Origin: Glandiceps talaboti
Taxonomy: Eukaryota > Hemichordata > Enteropneusta > Spengelidae
Length of the DNA stretch: 64,000 nt
Assembly: GCF_964340395.1 (NCBI RefSeq)
Contig: NC_135556.1
Location: 2,421,001-2,485,000 of the forward strand
Direction of reading: 5' to 3'
The notes beneath the pieces are model-generated. The model was not told where the DNA came from. It ran no database searches and saw only the letters and a program-made list of their open reading frames with translations. Made by a program: the position numbers and the translations under genes. Shown in pieces: positions 40,501-49,500 of this stretch; position 1 is the stretch's first letter, and the number at the start of each line of letters is the position of its first letter.

Positions 40501-43500
40501 GTTGTGACATTTTGGAAGTACAAGCTGTGTATACGATGTACGGAAGAATGACGTCTACAGTGTACATGTATTTCGTGTACATTTGATATACATGTAGTGT
40601 GGATGCAAATTTGGAAAAGACGCACTGATTTTTGACGCTAATTTTGGCGAGAACACGTCCCACAGGACTGCGACCTCGGAGGCCCCCGGCCCAGGAAGGT
40701 GTCGGAGTCAGGCTGTCACAGTTTCATTAAAAACTTAGTAGCCCAATTGGGCTACCACTCACATAATTTGGTAGCCCAGAGACAAACATTGGTAGTCTGT
40801 GGACGCGGGACTACCGCGAATTTCGAGCCCTGAAAGTGTTAGCTTCATATTCCAAATAAAAATATGATTTTGCTTCTGGTATTTCACAGAGATGTAGGTA
40901 TGATCAAAGAATGAATACCTTGAATGACACAATCCTAATACATTGTACATGTACATGTAGATGCTTATGAGGATACAGAAATATGTAAATGCAAGGACAG
41001 AGTTTTTGTACAGGATTCAGCTATTAATATTGGACACATGACAAGGTTATTACTACATACATGTATCATATGGTACCCATTTATTGACAATGCTGAAGAG
41101 AGTCATTGATCCATTCATTCATGTATCTACATTGTGTGACATATTTCTTTTGTCACAATTTTTTAAAATGTATACAAGAAGGCAAAAAATATACATGTAC
41201 AATGTACAATGTATAGATACATGTACATTGCATATAATGTACAATGTAGGTCGGCATAGTGTAGTGGGTTCCACCCTACATCATACATACATGTACACGT
41301 ACATGTATGATTTCTTGAATACTATACATTGATCTACATGACAATAGATTCTGTTGTTATGCAAATTTACTATAACTTTATATTATTCTGTGTAGGGAGA
41401 ACGCTGCTTTGACTGGATACTTGTTGAAACGATCTCAAAACTGATCAGTTACATGAATCTAGACCACACACTTCCTATTCAGATTCTGAAATTACAATAC
41501 ATGTACATGTATGGTGAAATGTAGTTTGACTATCAACAACATACTGTACATGTACATGTAGAGCCTCACCTTTCATTCTATCAGTTTTACATATACAGTA
41601 CAGTGTACATTTTGTAAATCAGGTGTGCAAGACAATGCATAAATTCAATACCTAACCTGAGGCTACAAGGTAATTATGATGATGTTTACTAAGACTGGGG
41701 AACCTATGTAATGAGGGGGGGGGGGGTGTAAAACTGCCATAGTTTCACATATAACTGTACACTGTACCATTAAATTTTCTATGTGAAGCCCGGTAAAATA
41801 CTTCTACAAGTCCAAGCCTGGTTAAAACTTCTGTTTTATTTGAATCCCGACTGTACACAGAATCTTTTTCAAGGGCTATGAAAAACAGGAGAGCAGTACA
41901 ATTGCACATTGTACCATAATTTTCTATGGGAAGGCCTGTATAAAAATACTTGCAGAATTACATGTAAGTACAAAAAATGTACCTGTACCTATACTAATAG
42001 ACAGATTTTACCTGAATTACAACCCCTAACAAAAATGCTGTATGCTAATGACTGGATATCTAATACAAATGTACTATACAATGAAGCTCTGACATGGATA
42101 AGAACTTGAAGAAAACAACTTTTGATATTGTTGACTCCTTGATGAAATGACATTTAGATGTAAACTAGATTTTGTTTGAAAGGTTGTTTTCTTATTAAAT
42201 GCATCCATTCATATATCCTTTGGGTACTTACTACATGTATGTCATTATCAATTTGATAAACTATCTCAATGGTAGTGACAAGTCAGATTAACTATTATTA
42301 ATTTCCTTGATTAGTTATTGAACGGTCAGTATTGTGCCATCAATATTTTCCTTCCCATGCCACAATACAAAGGAACTCTTTAATCAACTCTTCTGAAGAG
42401 ACTGTCGACAGGACTAAAAGTAGGCAAATTTCTTCAAATGAAAGTCCAAATCCTGGATCAGAATAAGTTCAGCCATTTGACAGCAAGAACAGCTGTACGC
42501 ATATTATTTCCACCATTTCTCATTCCAATTTTACCTTTATACTATAGTAATGACATTGTGTTGTTTGGTCATAAATCTTTGTAAATGTAGTGAACAACTG
42601 CTTCTGATATGACATACTGGTAATGGTGCAATTACAATGGGCATTGACTAAAGTATGGACTAAAGATATCTACACTACACCTTACTCACAAAATACAGTA
42701 GACATCTTGAACTGTGTACATTAATGTACCTGACATGTACATGTACATTGTATAGGCAATCTATATGAAATAACGAATGCTTCCATCCCCCTATTATGGT
42801 GCAATTTATGGAGAACTCTTCAATTACCAGTATTTGCATTTCCTTGATTTACTATTTTAAACACTAACAGTATACATTTACATGTATTTCTACTGTCAAG
42901 ATAAATAAAACCTAGCGCTCCAAACATTTCTGTCAAGTTGTTATTGTATAGATTGTTTAGATACATGGACACAGTGATTTCTCACACCTAAATATCTATA
43001 AAGAATGGATACAAGAAACACCACTACATGTACATGTACAGGCACTGCTGTAAGGATTACAAATGTAAATTATATTACAAAATACAATGGGTAAAGTCTA
43101 CCAGACTTCCCTAGAAATGTTCTATAGTTCCTCCTTCCCCAATATTATGGTTTCACCTGATTCTTCCCCTCCCTATCCCTGATACTTGGTTAAAGAAACT
43201 ACATTTTTGTATTCATACTGAGTCATTACAATTATTAAATGTATGTGTGTGAATTTAACATAATTTGTGTTGACGGGCTACATATGCAGTGTACACACAT
43301 GTACATGTAACTGTTTCATTGTATTGAGCAAACTGTTATGAAATGTCACAAATATGAATCATTTGGTTATAAAAATGAAAAGCGTGTCAATACAGGAACT
43401 ATGGTAAACTTCATGTAAAGACATGCCAGAAATGTACAGATTTTAAAATACTTTTTTTTTCACACAATATTGAGTGTAAAAAAAAAGATTTTCTTGTCAA

Positions 43501-46500
43501 TAACTTGAATAAGTATTTCTGTATAACATTGAAATATTCATTTGTACAAAAACATGTACATGTAGTGTACAGAACATGTTAATAATCTATCATTGATGAC
43601 AACTCATGAACAATACAGTGCTTGAAATATGATCTAAAAAGTTACACTAAATATTGATGATCAGTATAGTATTTATTTAGTTTATAGGATATTATATAGC
43701 TTTGGGTCAAAGGTCAAGAATTTGATGAAACCATAACATATGGTCAAATACAAATTAAATTTGAAACTTTAATCATAAAACATAAACCTGTGTTTCATGC
43801 CAATGTTGGATATGCTTGCTGAAAGGTGCACTTGATTTTGATATTGTTCTGGTCTTTTCCACTTCCTGCACTGTAGTAATAAAAATGTTATTATCAAATC
43901 ATACATGTATGTAATGTTTGTGACAGATACATATTATTTAAAAGTATTTTTGCTGTTGGTGGTAAGAAGGTAAAACTACCAGAGTTCCCCAGATATTTTA
44001 GTGGGGTATATTTGTATCTGATCAAAATTACAGAATGGAAGTGACAATCTACAGGTATTCAAGTTTTCCCAGAATTCTCCTTACATTTATATCAAGGTTC
44101 TGTAACCTCAGCAAATACACACAGTGTGAAACACAGGCACTCGAATCAATGTGTATGATTTAAAAAAAAAAAAATGTATGTAAATAAGACTATTTTTTTC
44201 TACACATTGATTCGAGTACCTGTGGTGTGAAAGGTCTAACAAACCATTTTGTTACAAGAGTATACTAATTATTTCAGTAATTCCCTGTTTCAGTGTTTGT
44301 GTGTGTTCACCCACTGTCTATCTCTGTACTGTGTAATAATCAGTCAATGGACTAAAACAGTTGTGTACATGACTGTATTTTATACCTAAAGTTTATGCAA
44401 ATTACCTGTCATGTCTTTTATCTATCAATACAAAACCAAAATATAATTTAACATAGTCATTTCACCTTTGAACTTCAGTACAACCATAATATTTTGGATA
44501 GTTCTGCAATCACATATTTGCTTAAGTTTTATTGTTGTCATCATTTCTGGTTCTTTTATACAAACCAAGAATGGTGCATTCATTATTTTCCAATGCTTTT
44601 TTAACTTCAAGGCTGGTACATGTAGTGGTGGTTTCTACCCTACACTGTCAATGGGATAAATAATCCAATTTTTCTTTCTCAGTTTGTGTTGTCTGTCTAC
44701 AGGCTTTGACACATACATGTACACAAAGAACACATACATAACATTTGTAGGAGAATGTTGTGAATGAAAAGTCTGTAGACTGGCTATACTAGTCTAGTTA
44801 TGTATAAATAATACTAAAACATGTATCATATAACAAGTACATGTACTGAACTGGATTCTAGTATAGTCAACATCATAAATGATACTTCACTCTCTGGGTT
44901 CCCTGATGAGCAGCAATGAGTCAACTTTCAGGATCAAAATGAAAAGACAACAGTATTTTCTCTGTTGATGATAATTTTTGAGAGGACACATACAATGAGA
45001 AAATTCATGACGTAATGTTTTAAACTGACACCACTATTTTTATTATTTATATTATAATGTCATGTAAAGTGTTATGGCTAGTGAATTAAAATAAGGGTAT
45101 CTAATATACAACAAATGTGTGTACATGTTACATGTGTATATGTATAGTAATACACAAAAAAACATTTTGAGGGTGTGTGGTCAAACAACCAACCACAGAA
45201 TAACTTTGGCAATTACATGTACTGTCTGTCATACAGCCATGTTGATAGTTCTAAACATGAGAAACCATATTCTACAATAGTCCCTCTATGATAACAGGAG
45301 TAAGATTCTATGAATAAGATGTCAAAATTATTAACTTAGTGAATGCTACAATGTAGATGTGGATTATCAAATACATATATATTATAAATTTAAAGCTGTG
45401 TCAAATCCTACAGTGTACAATGTACATGTACTGAATCAGTGAATTTCTGATTTATCAAATACAAGAGACTAACACATACATGTATGTAAATTTATGTAAA
45501 TCAGTACATTTATATATTAAAATATATTTGTAGCCATATTGTTTTCAAAATTCTGACCACATAGGGATCAATCAAAATAATACAAATTAATCATTGTCAG
45601 GAAAGTTCAAAGTATTTGTTATGACAAGACCTGTACAACAGTACATGCTAGGAGTGACCTATATTTGTTGGAGGCATTAGCTACGTGTAGACCATTTGAG
45701 TTTAATGTGTATACAACTGTACATGTATCTGTACTCCACTCTGGGCAATTGACCATTTGAGTTATAGCTTGTGTAGTCCTGCTTGCATATGGAGTAAGTT
45801 GTCCCTTTCTTCTCCGTACTGCAAAGAGCCAGCTGTAAAACCTGGGCTTACCAGAAATGCTGGTAACTAAAGAATTGACGCACCATGTGGTGAAATATTA
45901 GCAATAAAATCGACTATTTAGTAATTTTACCTCGCCGTGGCTACAAAAATCACGAAATCACATGTTCAACCATAATTTCATTATTCCGCCTTATGTCCGA
46001 TGACCTAGTGGACATCCCGATCAAATATGACGATGTTTGTAAAGTGGGTCGTTTGAAATTACAACCAGAACTCAGTGTTCTCCCCAGGATTTGTTGATAG
46101 GATATTGCCTCATTAGCATAAATGTGCACAACAAAATAATTATATTCCTGAGTAACTTAATGATAAAATCAAAGTACATGTACATCATAATATCAAACAA
46201 GTAGTACATGTACATGTGGCCAAAGGAAAGTTGAAGGCCAATTTATTACTTCAAAATATTAGCACCTATAAGAAACTCTAAGTCTATTAAAGCAGTGTTT
46301 TTGATTATTATTCTTAGGTAAACTGAAATTATTTCAATCTAAATGTCCACAGATAAATTAGACTTTCGAAACATGAAAAGTTTGTGTACAGCTACCTGCA
46401 GACATCGTGTTAGTCCGAAATTTTGTGATACACGAGACTTACTATACTTCCCTATTGAGGACTTCAAAAACTTGCGATGGTTTGTGACGTCATGGCTGCC

Positions 46501-49500
46501 ATATTGGAAAATTCATACATTCATCGTAGTCATATGATGTATCAGTTTACAATGTCAAACTACAAACTAAACATGTTTTCAGGGTAAAATTGAACATGGA
46601 ACTGATAATCGGAGATAACATCGCCACTTTATCGATACATGTAGGTACATTAGTTGAAGTTCTTATTCTTATTTATTCTTATTCTTTATTGGAATCCAAT
46701 CAGCTTTCTACAAAGTAGTGGCTGTTTTTCATGGAGCCATAAAAATATCTTTAAAAAGTACATAAAACACAAAGTAATAAGTAATTTGTAAACATCACAT
46801 CCGTTATAACCACTCACTCTCCAACAATACATGTACATGTATATCCCCAACCCTAGCAACTTGACCAAATTATTGACCTGTCATGAAAAGCTTTTGGTCA
46901 ATATTCCATTTCAAATATGTACAAGTATTGTGTATACTGTACATGCTTTGTCATATATATACTACTACATGTATTTGCAAAATTGACGGTAACTGTGGCT
47001 AACTTTTCATTGAAAATTAAGCACAAACAAACAAATCACTGACATTCTCATGTATTCAAAGTTATACTAGTATCATCTTGGAGGGAACTCTTCTCTTCAT
47101 TTCTTTTTTCCTTTTTTTAATTTAAAAATGGCAGTGGTGCCATTCTTTACAATGTACTTTTGCTATCCTGCTTAATGTTTTCAAACCCAGGTTACCCTGT
47201 ATTCTTATCTGACAAGTCTCAGTGACATGCTCTAAAACTGAATTATGTATACGTACATATACATTGTACATGTAGCCTTTGTTAGAAAATGAAATTATTA
47301 TCAATATAAAAACTGAAATGTTGAATAAATGTGAGGGCTGACTGTGTTTCATTATGAGCACAATAAAATTCAATATTTTCCCAATAAAATAACTGAAAAT
47401 GACGTACATGCAATTAATGAAAGGAAAGCATTAACTGTAATTGTATGTTATTTTAGATTTTAGTTCATTAAATTGCAATCCTAAAAATAATCCTCCTTGC
47501 TCATATTAATACATATGGGGACATTGTTGATGTTTCAAATGGTAAAACTGCCATTTTTTATCATTTAGCTGGTACATGTATACCTTGGCACAAATTTGTC
47601 AATTGTTTCCAATTTGTGCAACTGTAGAATGTGTTGCAGACACAAGTACAATGTACAAATGTAGATGTACCCGTCATTTTCATTGTAATATATTACATGT
47701 AATGTGAGAGAAGAAAGGTACCAGAGAACTGTTTTCAGGTGTTATACAAAATGTACATCAAACACTTGGCTATCCAACTCAAATAATACAATTCTTTGTA
47801 CTTCATACACAAAATGGACTTCTAAAGAAGTACACATACATGTACATTGTACCCTCAGCCTGTTAACTAATTTAGTTAATTTTGGTGGCTGCAGCAGGGA
47901 CACCCAAGACCATACTGAAAGGGGGTTGTAATTATACCTTGAGGTAACTGTGGATATCAAGATCATCATAAGTTATGTATTCAATTTCACAGACCCTGTA
48001 CATGTATATAGATACTGTACTGTACATAATAAGTACGTACCAATAAGTTTTATAACATTGAAAGAAATTTCACTACTTTAAAGTGAATTTTACACCCAAT
48101 GTCAATAAAATGGCTTCCATTTTTATCATTGCATTACAGTGTGCTATTCAAGAATGTTTGATATCAGTTATCACATTCAATGTCATATCTCTGATGCACA
48201 GGTAAAGTACATTCACCACAATGGTATAATTGCCACATGCTATAATTTTTCTAGTGTCTTACAAAAGAGTGACTGTGTTCAAGTATTTGATTCAAAATTA
48301 TGTTACATTGGTATGATGATGTCAAGATTGGGTATCATGACTTCAAAATTGATACATTGGATATGACGCTTAATTCACGCCAAAAGTCGAATTTCTCAAC
48401 TGATTAAACAGGACCATCAAATGACAAGTCAGGACCATTAAATGATAAGTCAGGACCGTCAAATGATTAGTCAATGTCCTCAATTAATGAATGGAAATGC
48501 ACGATTGATAGTCAGACTCTTGAAGATGAATCAATCTGTACTACTACCAAACTGGTGTCCATAGTTGAAGTTCTTAGCACCCATTAGGATGGTTGACTTG
48601 TCATTTGATAGTCCTGACTTGTCAATTGACGGTCCTGACTAATCATTTGACGGTCCTGACTTGTCAATTGGCAGTTCTGACTTGTCAACTGAGGGTCCTG
48701 ACTTGTCAATTGATGGTCCTGACTTTGTCAATTAACGGTCCTGACTTGTCAATTGGCAGTTCTGACTTGTCATTTGACGGTCCTGACTATGTCAACTGAC
48801 GGTCCTGACTTATCATTTGACGACCCTGGCTTGTCATTTGATAGTCCTGACTTGTCAACTGACAGTCCTGACTTGTCAATTGACGGTCCCAACTAATCAA
48901 TTGACGGTCCTGACTTGTCATTTGACGGTCCTGACTTGTCATTTGACGGTCCTGACTTGTCATTTGACGGTCCTGACTTGTCATTTGACGGTCTTGACTT
49001 ATCAATTGGCAGTCCTGACTTATCAATTGATGGTTCTGACATGTTAATTGATGGTCCTGACTTGTCATTTGACGAGTTCAACTGTTGGCATGAATTAAGT
49101 GCCATACATATGTACACTGGGTATGATGATTTTAAGATTGATACACAGATATGATGACTTCAGAATATTTGTGAAATGATTCTGGCAAGTCTGTTTATTG
49201 AAAATATCCTGATCAGAGAAGCAGTATGACTTGTCATAAACATCATGAAAAGAATACGACCAATAAACAAACTACAAAAAATGTAGGTATTTGTTAGGTG
49301 ACAGCATTTACTTACTGAATAATTAACCCTGAGGACAGGTTTAATAAAGAGATTTCCTTCGTGTATAAAATGAAACTATTAACTTGCTTATTTCACAATA
49401 GAAAGAATACAACAGATTTTCGGGGGGGGGGGGGGGGGGGGGTTATTACAAAATATTACTATTTTTTTACACAGCTAGATTAAAAGTTTCATTCAGCAGT

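Noticed and set aside
44895-44930. CTGATGAG string as another hammerhead
   Set aside because: No GAAA core or pairing stems follow.
46343-46537. 64-codon frame near a CpG-richer patch at 45890-46060
   Set aside because: No recognisable domain, no splice signals, and it lies inside STIM intron 1; treated as chance.
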